Of a DNA stretch of 64,000 bases, positions 54,513-63,936 are shown piece by piece. Position numbers and translations under genes: made by a program. Below the pieces are notes generated by a model. That model worked only from the letters and a program-made list of their open reading frames with translations. It searched no databases and was not told the DNA's origin. Within the stretch, counting starts at the first letter, position 1. Every line of letters begins with the position of its first letter. Source of the stretch: Kalaharituber pfeilii (Eukaryota > Ascomycota > Pezizomycetes > Pezizales > Pezizaceae); contig WHUZ01000102.1 of the NCBI GenBank assembly GCA_015179045.1, positions 144,402 through 208,401 on the forward strand, in the 5' to 3' direction.

Positions 54513-55598
54513 TCACACGGATAAGCGTGTTAAAGGCTCCGCCACATGTGAACAAATATTCGCCGCTGCCTCCTCTGCATCTCCCAGCAGCAGATTTGCT
54601 GTCCCGATCTCATCTACAGTCACTAACCTTCCTGTTGCAGCGACATCACCTTTCTTCACTTCCTCCATAACCCAAACAAAGCCCCTATCAGGGTCCTCCC
54701 CACCCACAAAAGCGACAGGACCTGAACAGCGCACTCTTGGATCAGGAATATCATCATCTACGTAAATTGTATGTGGGACCTCTGCCTCCCAATCGAGAGC
54801 ATCGGAGTAGTCTAGAAGTCCTCGCATAGCAAGGATGGTTGCCCATTTAGGTGAGCACCGGACGGGATGTGAGGTGTGGGTGAGGGGTATAACAGCATAG
54901 CCAGTTTCGTGGCAGAATTTTGCCCACTTTGGATAACTATAAATTTTTGGTTTGCGGACACATTCTGCAATAGTTGATAATATGTCTTGCTCCTCGTCTG
55001 GCACAGCAGGCATGCAGGAATGTTGCCCTTTAGTACCCCCCTGTTCACTCGAAAGGCTACAGTCTCCACAAGTGTCACTAATGGAAGAGTTGTTCTTGGG
55101 GTCAGTAATTCCTGAAGTACCCAAGCTTCGCACAGTGTCTCTGCACAAAGGCGGGCTCCCAAGTTTGGTGTTCGACCTGTTGCGAAAGTCCACCAGCATT
55201 CCAACCACACTTCCGCTCTCTTCCTTCGCGCTAGCTGATTTACATTCTCCAGATGAGTGAGGTTCGATTCCAGAAACCTTGTTAGACCTACAGCCACACT
55301 TGTCGTTGTAGAGGTTGCTTGTGCAGCTGCCATGACGGGAAGTCCAACTTTGGCTCTGTTGTGATAAGCAAGAATTTGTCTGCTGATCCATGCTGCAGAC
55401 GCAATTATCTCGCCCTTCGCAAGCCAAACAGATTTCCCACTGGCCATTTCCAGAGCCCACATTGTTGCATGCAGCAGTGCCTGTGCATTGGAAAGAAAGA
55501 ACATTTCCGGACGTCCTTGCCGTGGATCTGGGCGGAGAACCTCTAATGATTGAGGAGGCATCAATGTTCCCCTCTCGATGAACATTCGGATGAGACAT
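54513..55598 (-). CDS. hypothetical protein, 361 aa
   Basis: A single open frame on the minus strand from ATG (55598) to a stop at 54513. I do not recognise the family. The N-terminal two thirds are Ser/Cys/Gly-rich and look disordered. The last about 150 residues look folded and contain YPKWAKFCHETGYAVIPL, then CSPKWATILAMRGLLDYSDA and an acidic turn YVDDDIPDPR, ending in GRLVTVDEIGTANLLLGDAE. There is no signal peptide or membrane segment. A second minus-strand frame (55699-54812) is also open through most of the same DNA, and its N-terminal half looks protein-like (ALLHATMWALEMASGKSVWL). An alternative model would therefore start in that frame and splice into the C-terminal part of this one. 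The C-terminal 150 residues are the more secure part. Confidence 0.55.
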   Translation of the reverse strand: MSHPNVHREGNIDASSIIRGSPPRSTARTSGNVLSFQCTGTAACNNVGSGNGQWEICLACEGRDNCVCSMDQQTNSCLSQQSQSWTSRHGSCTSNLYNDKCGCRSNKVSGIEPHSSGECKSASAKEESGSVVGMLVDFRNRSNTKLGSPPLCRDTVRSLGTSGITDPKNNSSISDTCGDCSLSSEQGGTKGQHSCMPAVPDEEQDILSTIAECVRKPKIYSYPKWAKFCHETGYAVIPLTHTSHPVRCSPKWATILAMRGLLDYSDALDWEAEVPHTIYVDDDIPDPRVRCSGPVAFVGGEDPDRGFVWVMEEVKKGDVAATGRLVTVDEIGTANLLLGDAEEAAANICSHVAEPLTRLSV

Positions 55599-55917
55599 AG
55601 TAGAGGACTTTTAAACTGTGAGGTAACTCGAATGGTGAAAGAAAGGAGTAGAAGATTATGCTTTACTTCTGCACTGTCGTTGGCGCTGGAAATCTTCACA
55701 AAGTTGATAAAATCAAGTGCCCAGGGCCGTGAAAATTGCCGGATGCTCTAAATCGGAACAAGTTTGATGACCTCTGACAGCTGTGGGGGGTATGCAACTA
55801 AGTAAAGGATATGTGAGCTTTTCTGTGCTATGAATACTATTGGATGAAGCTTACCCATAAGGATGGGAGCTGATATGCCAGATCAGTCAGTCACAGGAGA
55901 GCTAACTTGAATCTCAA

Positions 55918-56181
55918 TCCGGGGATGCGAAGGTGTGGAGGAAGGAGAGGAGAGGGGAGAGGCGGAGAGGCGGAGAGATATAGGGGAGCCTCCCTGATGC
56001 AGAAACCAGAAGAACCGTCCGGAAGTTTCTGGAATCAGGTTTTTAGAAGGGGGTGGAACGGGGAGGTGTATATAGAACTTTCTTTGTTAAGCCTGTCTCC
56101 GGGCTTTGAGGGCTTGCCCAGGGACCCTGCCATGGCTTGGCGCCGCAAGCGGGGTTACGTGATTTTAAAAAAAAAAAAAAA
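55918..56181 (+). mobile_element. decayed, internally deleted LINE-1-type fragment
   Basis: It contains CAGAAACCAGAAGAACCGTC (from the zinc-knuckle region), GCCTGTCTCCGGGC, GAGGGCTTGCCCAGGGACCC, TGCCATGGCTTGG, GCGGGGTTACGTG and poly(A). The duplication is AACTTGAATCTCAA at 55904-55917 and 56182-56195. Compared with 24551-25032 about 200 bp are missing. Confidence 0.88.
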
Positions 56182-56371
56182 AACTTGAATCTCAAGGCCT
56201 GAGAGTAGCACTGGCTGATATGTTGAGGTGATCGGTAAAAACAGAAACGCCTATAGGCAGGCAGTGTTGGGTCTGCAGAAAAATTTGCTTATAGGGAGGG
56301 AGGGAGAGGTAAGTCAAGTCTGAGAGCCGGTCGATAGGAGGAGAACATGTCGGGAAGAGGGCAACGATGTA

Positions 56372-57235
56372 CAGTCTACCCTTGCTATACCGGACCTCGC
56401 TATACCGGAAACCTTGCTATACCGGATGGCCTCTGGCTGCAACATCCATTCCCCATACAAATCGCCCTTGTTATACCGGACGCCCTAACAATTCCGGACC
56501 GGACAGAAACCTCCAGACAAGTACCCCCCTGTCTCCATACAAATAATATTTGCTATACCGGACGCACTAATACTAATACATCTTAGACTACTCCATTTCA
56601 CACTTGGCTGTAGTCTGGTTGCGGTCGGAAGGTTGGTGCAACCAGACTAACTTGGCTGCCACCACTGCTGTCACTGCTTCTGCTAATGCCGTTGCTACTA
56701 CTGCTACCATCACTTGCTACAATATGTTGTTCGAGTAATGGAAACTGGGCACTTCGTTGCTTCTTGTTCCATGTTCCGAGATTAATTGCTAACCACTTAC
56801 CACTTTATTTCAAAATACCTGACCAAGTAGATACAGCTACTGGTCAGCTTAAAATAATAAATTAGATACCTTGGATATCAAAGTTAAGTTAAAGTACAGT
56901 AATCTTACAATTCATCTCAAAGATGTTTATCAAATTCATTTAACTTTTCTTCAGCATATTTTGGTTCTAGTCAATGTTTACATATTTGATGCTTCTCAAG
57001 CACACTCAAGGCCTGACATTTTTCTAGATTTTATGACTGATGCATATTGATGTCTTTGGCTGGGTGTGAAACAAGTTGATGTTTACTTCGTTCATCTCCT
57101 ATTTCAGTAATTATTTGAATTTACAAAATTTTATCACCTCCCCTGTCTGCCAAGCATTTTATTCTATACCGGAACCTTGCTATACCGGACGAAAAGTGCC
57201 AGATTTTAGGGATCCGGTATAGCAAGGGTAGACTG
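56372..57235. mobile_element. pogo/Fot1-like MITE, most complete copy of its family
   Basis: CAGTCTACCCTTGCTATACC at the left and GGTATAGCAAGGGTAGACTG at the right are exact inverted repeats, flanked by TA. The sub-terminal word CTTGCTATACCGGA is repeated several times at both ends. It is 864 bp with no transposase. It serves as reference for the rearranged pair at 18940-19853. Confidence 0.88.
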
Positions 57236-57418
57236 TATGCGCTTGTTTTCAAATTGACATCAGTCTTGGCATGAGACTAAATACCTGAGCCTTGCCAGTC
57301 GATGCCAAGAATCCTAACGTGCCCGATGTGGTAACGATCTTCCCCCTGTAACGATCCATTCTCTTGGCACTCCTCGTCATACATTCCTCGCTCTACTATG
57401 TACTTATTTTGGATATAT

Positions 57419-57666
57419 ATATATTTTTTTTTTCTTTTAAATCACATAACCCCGCTTGTAGCACGTGGTCATGGCAGGGTCCCTGGGCAAGCCCTCATAG
57501 CCCGGAGACAGGTTAAACTAACTTTCTACGTACATGGCCCCATCGCGCCGTCGCCCCCGCTCTCCTAACTTCTGGAACTTGACCCCGCGCTCTCCTACCT
57601 TCTAGAACATGACCCCGGCGAAGAAATTCTCTGAAATGTCATATTCCTCCCCATTCTCCGCCTTTC
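57419..57666 (-). mobile_element. LINE-1-type fragment within the left arm
   Basis: A T-rich start, the hairpin tail, the 3' untranslated region and the last codons of ORF2 (antisense of the copy at 24551). The duplication TATTTTGGATATAT lies at 57405-57418 and 57667-57680. The opposite arm of the inverted duplication shows the related unoccupied site. Confidence 0.9.
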
Positions 57667-57706
57667 TATTTTGGATATATTGCAACTATAGAAATTGCTT
57701 AACATT

Positions 57707-58415
57707 GGGTGCCTTCCCCTAAGGATTTATGTGAAATTCAAACCCCGGCTTTGAAATAAAACCGGGGTCCGTATCCCTGTTTTATTGTTTGATAGAACCC
57801 TGCCATGGCCAAGTGCTACAAGCGGGGTTATGTGATTAAAAAAAAAAAAAAAAAAAAAAAATTGTTTGATAGAGCGTTCGAAACAATATTTTGAAAGAGG
57901 GGTACCCCCCCCCTCTTTCAAAATACTCACTTGAATAAACAATAAACAATAAATTACAAAAGCAGTTAGTTAGAGTACACTACTGCTGAAGTAGCATAGT
58001 TTATAATAACTATACCATATAGAGGATATTTAAATTCACATTTGCATCATTTGCACCTAGTCCTGCTTGCATATGTAATATCCCGTAATGCATTTTTATC
58101 CTCCAGCAGAAATTTTTTACTGAGAGTTCAGCCTCCTACTCTTTCGCTTTTTAGATACATTGGTACTTGACTGCTGTTTCTTAAGACGTAGTCCTCTCTC
58201 TTGGAGCTTGAGAGCTCATGCTGTCTTTTGTAGTGGATTGACAGCTTGTTCACTAGCTTATTTAAGGTGTAAATATTTGCATAACAAAAAGTTTTCTAGA
58301 TTTTATTATTTACTCACGTCCAAGTGCTTAGAGAAACTACCCCCTGCTTGCGGTGGAAATGTACCCTGGTAAAATTTGGTTTGAATTTCACATAAATCCT
58401 TAGGGGAAGGCACCC
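57707..58415. mobile_element. TIR element with 38-bp perfect ends and 3-bp ATT duplication
   Basis: GGGTGCCTTCCCCTAAGGAT at the left and ATCCTTAGGGGAAGGCACCC at the right, flanked by ATT on both sides. The opposite arm reads AACATTATAC, the empty site with one ATT. GG-starting ends and a 3-bp duplication fit the PIF/Harbinger group. It carries a LINE tail and a hairpin (TTTTGAAAGAGGGG and CCCCTCTTTCAAAA). No transposase is present. Confidence 0.82.
57797..57860 (+). mobile_element. LINE-1-type tail within the TIR element
   Basis: ACCCTGCCATGGCCAAGTGC, AGCGGGGTTATGTGATT and poly(A). The duplication ATTGTTTGATAGA lies at 57784-57796 and 57861-57873. Confidence 0.92.
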
Positions 58416-59040
58416 ATTATACCAATTTGACATCGCTGAATCAGAATTTGCTATTATAATGAGGAAAAATTCAAAATTCCAATATTTACAATCAAATTCA
58501 TCATTATTCACCTAATTTGAGCCTCTCTGTATATAGCATAGCTCAACATCCTCGAAATCAGGAAAATAATATAGAAAACTAGTAATTCTCATCCATCTAG
58601 GGCTGGTTTTTTTTTTATTAAAAGTCAACAATTGCATATACAGATCATGTGGGATGCAGTGCACCTTCAATTGTATAGAAGTAGTTTATGTTCCTGAGCT
58701 AATCTCCATACCTTGATCTGACCTTCAGTATTCCTAGACTCCTCAAGTGATTTAGAAATACCGGGGCTTGAAGTAGTAGTAGTAGTTGAAGCACTAGGGG
58801 TGGTAAAAGTAACTCCTTCTGACGTGCCAGGTATGACAGAAGAGACCTGTGGCTCAAATCTGCTGCTGGAACCTTCTTCTACCTACTCCCCCTTCTAGTA
58901 TTCAGACCCTCCTATCTCATGAATTAAAGATCTTCCCCAGCCCCAGTCTCACATGTGAGTTCCTCCATGGTGTCTTTTTGTAGCTTGCTTAGCTGCAGCC
59001 ATCTGTCTCTATTTTCGTTCTTCTTTTGCCTTGCTTTCCC

Positions 59041-59439
59041 TCTGTCATGGGTCACCTCGGGTGGCCGATAGAGCGTATATGCGATGCATGCGAAATGTGA
59101 CAGCAAATATATGGGATGTAGGTGCGTATTGCTAAATGAGCTATGCAGAGGACTAGTAAACGTCACTAGTCAAGTGTTTTTTCACTGATCTGGTGGGATG
59201 TGGTTCTCTGCGCCCAAGACGCCCAAGACGTTATATTCACTCACTTCCTCCTATGCTGCCTCGAGCTGAAGTTAAAGCAATATTGGAAATAGAAGGAAAA
59301 TAATAGTAGGAGATGTCGAAAAGGAAACCGAGAGCACCAGCGAAGGTCAGAAAGGAGGAAGTGAAACTCCAGAAGGTGCGAAAATAGTTTAGGATAAGAA
59401 AGAAGCCACTGATATGCAAAGTAGTTAGCAGCGATGGAG
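59041..59439. other. spacer between the arms of the inverted duplication
   Basis: About 400 bp of single-copy sequence within the window, AT-rich, with no gene seen. Arm boundaries are approximate. Confidence 0.5.
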
Positions 59440-60782
59440 CGAGGAAGTAAGGCAAAAGAGGAACAAAAGCAGAGAGAGATGGCTGCAGCTGAACAAGCTA
59501 CAAAAAGACACCATGGAGGAACTCACATGCAAGGCTGGGGCTGGGAAAGATCTTTAGTTCATGAGATAGGAGGGTCTGAATACTAGAAGGGGGAGTGGGT
59601 AGAAGAAGGTTCCAGCAGCAGATTTGAGCCACAGGTCTCTTCTGTCATACCTGCACCTCAGAAGGAGTTACTGTTACCACCCCTAGTGCTTCAACTACTA
59701 CTACTTCAAGTCCCGGTATTCCTGAATCACTTGAGGAGTCTAGGAACACTGAAGGTCAGATCAAGGTATGGAGATTGTTACGGCTAAGGTGAGACTTACG
59801 CGACCCGCGGAACACTTACGCTGAATACCAATGCTGATTGAGCGGACTGATCACCCGTTAGGCTTGGAATTCATTTTCGCCCGAATAGGGAAGTGCTAAG
59901 GAAGTGTGTGTCATCGATTAATGGTATGATCTCCGGATCACCCATGCACCCTGCGTGCACTCGGCTCATTAAAGCTAATATGCGCACATGCACTAGTACA
60001 TATCATTATCTTGCGTCTGTACTATTGTTGCATGTTTCTGTTACGTTTGCTTGTTACCATATGTATTGGCATTGATAAGGAATTGTCATTTGTATGATGC
60101 GCTCAAGTCTATAAAAGCGCTGGTGATAGCATAGGTAGAAGAATCAAGACACTAGCGGTGTTCTAAGTTCTCTATAACTCTGAAACCTATCGTTTCCTTA
60201 TTACGCCCGTGAACCGCTCCGTTCCGCTGCGCGCCCCACGCCGAGTAGCTGCTCTTCCGGCCCGCCGTATATAACGCCTCGGTAGCCGTTCCGGCCCGCC
60301 GTATATGCACCCCTTAGCCGTAACACCTAGCCTCCAGGCCCAGCGTAGCCGAGCCCCTCACGCCCGTAACAGAGATTAGCTCAGGAACATAAATTACTTC
60401 TATACAATTGAAGGTGCACTGCATCCCACATGATCTGTATATGCAATTGTCGACTTTTAATAAAAAACCAGTCCTAGATGGATGAGAATTACTAGTTTCC
60501 TATATTATTTTTCTGATTTCGAGGATGTTGAGCTATGCTATATACAGGGAGGACTCAAATTAGGTGAATGATGATAAATTTAGTTGTAAATATTGGAATT
60601 TTTGATTTTTTCCTCATTATGATAGCAAATTCTGATTCAGCGATGTCAAATTAGTATAATGTTACGCAATTTCTATAGTTGCGATATATTCAAATAAAAG
60701 TAGTAGAGTGAAGAATGCATGACGAGGAGTGCCCAGAGAGTGGATCGTTACAGGGGGGCAGATCGTTACCGCATCAGGCACG
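59440..60782. repeat. large inverted duplication, right arm
   Basis: Inverse of 57318-59040. It is interrupted by a solo LTR at 59776-60371 whose site is unoccupied in the left arm. Near its inner end one frame reads EEQKQREMAAAEQATKRHH, which recalls the basic coiled C-terminus of pogo/Fot1 transposases. That is only suggestive. Confidence 0.85.
59776..60371. mobile_element. solo LTR, 596 bp
   Basis: It starts TGTTACGGCTAAGG and ends CGCCCGTAACA, with 5-bp duplications GAGAT at 59771-59775 and 60372-60376. TG...CA ends, a 5-bp duplication and a TATA-like CTATAAAAGCG at about 60111 are the marks of an LTR retrotransposon terminal repeat. The opposite arm supplies the empty site (GGAGATTAGC). 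Confidence 0.88.
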
Positions 60783-61481
60783 CTATGCCTTTTAAAGTAA
60801 GTAACGCTGTCAAATCGCCGCCGCCAACAGCAAAAAATGGACGGGTTGGACTATACTGTAGTCCACTTACCCTCAATTTAGTAATTGTTAGGTTTTACAT
60901 TGTTTATTTTTTATTTTTTATTTTTTTTTTTTTTTTGCGTTCACAGAACCCCACATAGAAGCTATAAGCCTACGGCAGGGAGCTATTAGATACTTTTTCA
61001 ATCTTTTATGGGTCCAAAGGCACAACGTACTGAATGAACATTGTACTGTTGCGACGGCGAGAATGATCCAGGAGAGCGAAATGTCTCATGTTATACTAGA
61101 TATCAAAAGTTAACATTCTCTTATCTTGCAGGAACCAGAGAAACTACAATTGGTGGAGGACGTCAGGAAATACTCCAGAAATGCATTAGCAAAGGCGTAT
61201 TTTGAATATAGAGATAGAGCTGATTAATGCTGCCAAATATGACTGTTTCTTTATTCAATTATCAGTGCCATATACCGATTTATATGTAATTAAGATGTAG
61301 CCCTAGTCTAGTTCCACTAAAGCGGCAACTGTAATGCACATCCATGCGGTGGTTATTCCCAAATCCGATACTTTGAACATATAATGCGTATGCACCCTCT
61401 CCAGACCCAATGCTGGCGGGGTGTGCGGCAGCATACGAAGAATCTACAGCATAAAAGCTGGGGCCCCTCTAGGTTGCTGTT
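60783..61481. other. intergenic region, no gene seen
   Basis: AT-rich with a T-run near 60917-60936. No gene or defined repeat. Confidence 0.4.
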
Positions 61482-61491
61482 GTCATAGCTG

Positions 61492-61494
<3 letters not shown>

Positions 61495-61528
<34 letters not shown>

Positions 61529-61564
61529 CACATGACCCCGCATGCGGCTCTTCGCCATGGCAGG
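61495..61564 (-). mobile_element. LINE-1-type tail
   Basis: Minus strand: CCTGCCATGGCGAAGAGCC, GCATGCGGGGTCATGTGAT and poly(A). The duplication GTCATAGCTGTCT lies at 61482-61494 and 61565-61577. Confidence 0.9.
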
Positions 61565-61714
61565 GTCATAGCTGTCTAATTGACCACAATACTACTGAAG
61601 AATGCATTGTGCTAGTGTACAATGGACTCTAATCGCAAAAATTTCATTACAAGTATATAACCATTCTACTCATCCAAAGCGGGCTACAGTAGCAGCCAAC
61701 TCACGCCCAGTGTT

Positions 61715-61790
61715 CCCAACTGGCCGGCCAGGCGAGGCCAAGGGTACGGCCTGGGCCGGCCTGGACCGTAAAAATCTAGGCCTTGCTCAT
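61715..61790. repeat. GGCC-rich dispersed repeat fragment
   Basis: GGCCGGCCAGGCGAGGCC and GGCCTGGACCGTAAAAATCT match the interior of the elements at 25097-25191 and 29569-29703. Confidence 0.55.
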
Positions 61791-62161
61791 AACACCCCAT
61801 CCCATTTCCTCAGATTCCCCCGCAGGCCCGATCCATACCCCACCGGACCATTTATTCCTCCGTTCCGAACCACAAACCCCTGCAGCCTTCTATCATCCCT
61901 GTCTCTGACTGAGGCGTCTGGATTAGCAGGCATTGATTAGCACATATTCTAACAATCTCAGCGCCCTTTGTCATGGCATTATTAGGCTACAAGCTATGTA
62001 TTGCTGATACAAAAAAAAAAGTGGGGTGCTGGGTTACTTATGCATACTGTCGTTGCCGTGACGTCCCTTAGGACTTTGCCAAAATGGGAAATTCAGCAGT
62101 TGCCTGCCTAGATTGGCTAGCTTAGGATGTTAAGTGTGCATGTGCCGCAGCCGCCCTAGTA

Positions 62162-63221
62162 CTATCTTTCACCAGCTCGTTTTACACCAAAACTGAGCAT
62201 GCGCGACAACATATATTTCAACCACCAGAATAGAATTTTGTATGCGCATTTCAGGGGAAATAAGTAAAGGATTTTTCTTCACCTTTTATGTCTCTATTTG
62301 CACTGAAAAGACATTGTGGTCGATTAATGGCACCATGAGTTTTTTCATTGATGTCTTGGCATGCATTTATATGGAATTCCCATACAGAGTGCACTGGAGG
62401 GTGGAATGCACTACTTCCCTTCAACGCTCGCCATAATGGTTAAAGAATTCTGGCTAAAGAGTCTCCCTTGATAATTAGTGCTTTTATTAGCTTAATGTTG
62501 TTTAATGCCTAGTTCATACCTCAAATTGCCATTCCAGTACTTTTCTTATACAATTATTGCATACAGAATATGAGTTTTGTGAATAACTCCATCACTTCTT
62601 TGAAAAGTTTCCTGGTGTTACGGAGGTGGTAAACGCAGAGAGTTACCGTCCGCCAGGCCAAAAAGACACTTGACTAGCGATACTCGCTAGTCCTCTCCGT
62701 AGCTCATATAGTACTCATTTATGTGATTGCGGCGCCTCTCGGCTGTCGCATGTCGCCTACGTCGCATATGCGCATTTCGTATGCGCTTGCATTTTTCGCT
62801 TTTCGCGCGCTCCACCGGCCGCCACACTACGGTCGCGGGGAACCCGTAACACCTGGTGTGCTTCTCACATCTTTGAATAAGGCAAAATATTGATATTCAA
62901 GTGTCCTACTATTTTTTTTAATCAAATTTAATTCAGATGTGATAAGTGGAATTCAATTGTAGTGGTGTTACAGCAAAAAATATATGCCAACACTATGTCA
63001 ACATATGATGTGAAATTCATGGAATCATAAGTCCCTTCAAGACATCATTTCTGAAGAACACTAAAGTGCAGAATCTGATGATTAGTTCTTCATTTAACCC
63101 CTCCACAAGCTGGATACCAAATTCTATTCTGGTGGTTGAGATATATGTTGTCGCGCGCGGTTAGTTTTGGTGTAAAACGTGCATCGGGGCGTGGTGTACG
63201 TCGCGTTGTGGTGAATTACAG
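62162..63221. mobile_element. TA-flanked TIR element hosting a solo LTR
   Basis: The left end CTATCTTTCACCAGCTCG, with CGTTTTACACCAAAACTGAG, faces the right end CAGTTTTGGTGTAAAACG-like sequence to GTGGTGAATTACAG, flanked by TA. Same family as 52682-53527 and 28778. The ends are more diverged, so it is an older copy. Confidence 0.72.
62616..62851. mobile_element. solo LTR, 236 bp
   Basis: TGTTACGGAGGTGG to GAACCCGTAACA with the 5-bp duplication CCTGG (62611-62615 and 62852-62856). The internal GTAAACGCAGAGAGTTACCG and CGCTAGTCCTCTCCG match the interrupted LTR at 39935-40740. Confidence 0.9.
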
Positions 63222-63374
63222 TACCAGAGCCGATAGCTTACCTTTGCGCGATAGATCTCCAGTGAGTCTCCACAATCACGGCCTTCTAGCTCATACTGAC
63301 CATTATTCACATGATGACAAAAACGCCCCAACTTGTACCCACGCAGGTCCTCTTTTGAGTGCTTAACAGAGACG

Positions 63375-63795
63375 TGTCACGGAGAGAGGCTGGGGATATC
63401 CACCTGAGTTTGACCTGTAAGGCTACTAGTGACCATTCGGCCTGATCAACCGATAGCTACAGCAGAGCAATACAATTCACAGGTCGGGTCACGGAAGTGT
63501 ATCACAAGCAGAGCGCATGGTTGAGTGAGTTGCGCCACGGAGTGGTAAGAGTATGTGTAGGCCTGTTGTGCACAGTTTCAGCTACCAAAACGTTGATATG
63601 ATTGTTAGGCACAGATAGCATACGCAAGGGAATATACAGTAGACATGCGCGGGAGTTCGCTATATAATAGCCTCGCCCCCAGGCGTTCGTTAGGCTATAT
63701 AAGGATAGCCTTCTGCCCTCGAGAGATGGTCAAGTTTTCAAGCGTTGTCCTAAGTTAGACCCTCATTTTACTACATCGCCGTAGACTCCGTAACA
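63375..63795. mobile_element. probable solo LTR, 421 bp
   Basis: TGTCACGGAGAGAGG to GACTCCGTAACA gives inverted ends of the same pattern as the two LTR families above. The flanks AGACG and AGAAC match at four of five bases. TATA-like GCTATATAAGGATAG occurs at about 63690. The imperfect duplication lowers confidence. Confidence 0.6.
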
Positions 63796-63936
63796 AGAAC
63801 GGGAGTAAGCATACTGTCTTGTTACGAAACTGCATAGCTATAGCGTTGTACGGAGAGGCTGAGGGGTAGGCAAGGTGCACGGCGACGACCCCTACAGCCG
63901 GCCCATCCGTGCGGTTTCGGATCAGCGGCCCCCATA

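Larger units (their letters stand above)
57318..59040. repeat. large inverted duplication, left arm
   Basis: Collinear in inverse orientation with 59440-60782. Matching anchors are TAACGATC...CCCCTGTAACGATCC, GGCACTCCTCGTCAT, CAACTATAGAAATTGC, TTTGACATCGCTGAATCAG, CATCCATCTAGG, GATGCAGTGCACCTTCAATT, ACACCATGGAGGAACTCACA (other strand) and CAGCCATCTGTCTC. The arm carries two LINE insertions and one TIR element that the other arm lacks. Confidence 0.85.

Noticed and set aside
20646..61564. Interpretation of the A/T homopolymers as polyadenylated processed gene copies
   Set aside because: Nearly all have the LINE hairpin tail next to the homopolymer and flanking duplications, so they are LINE-derived and not mRNA pseudogenes.
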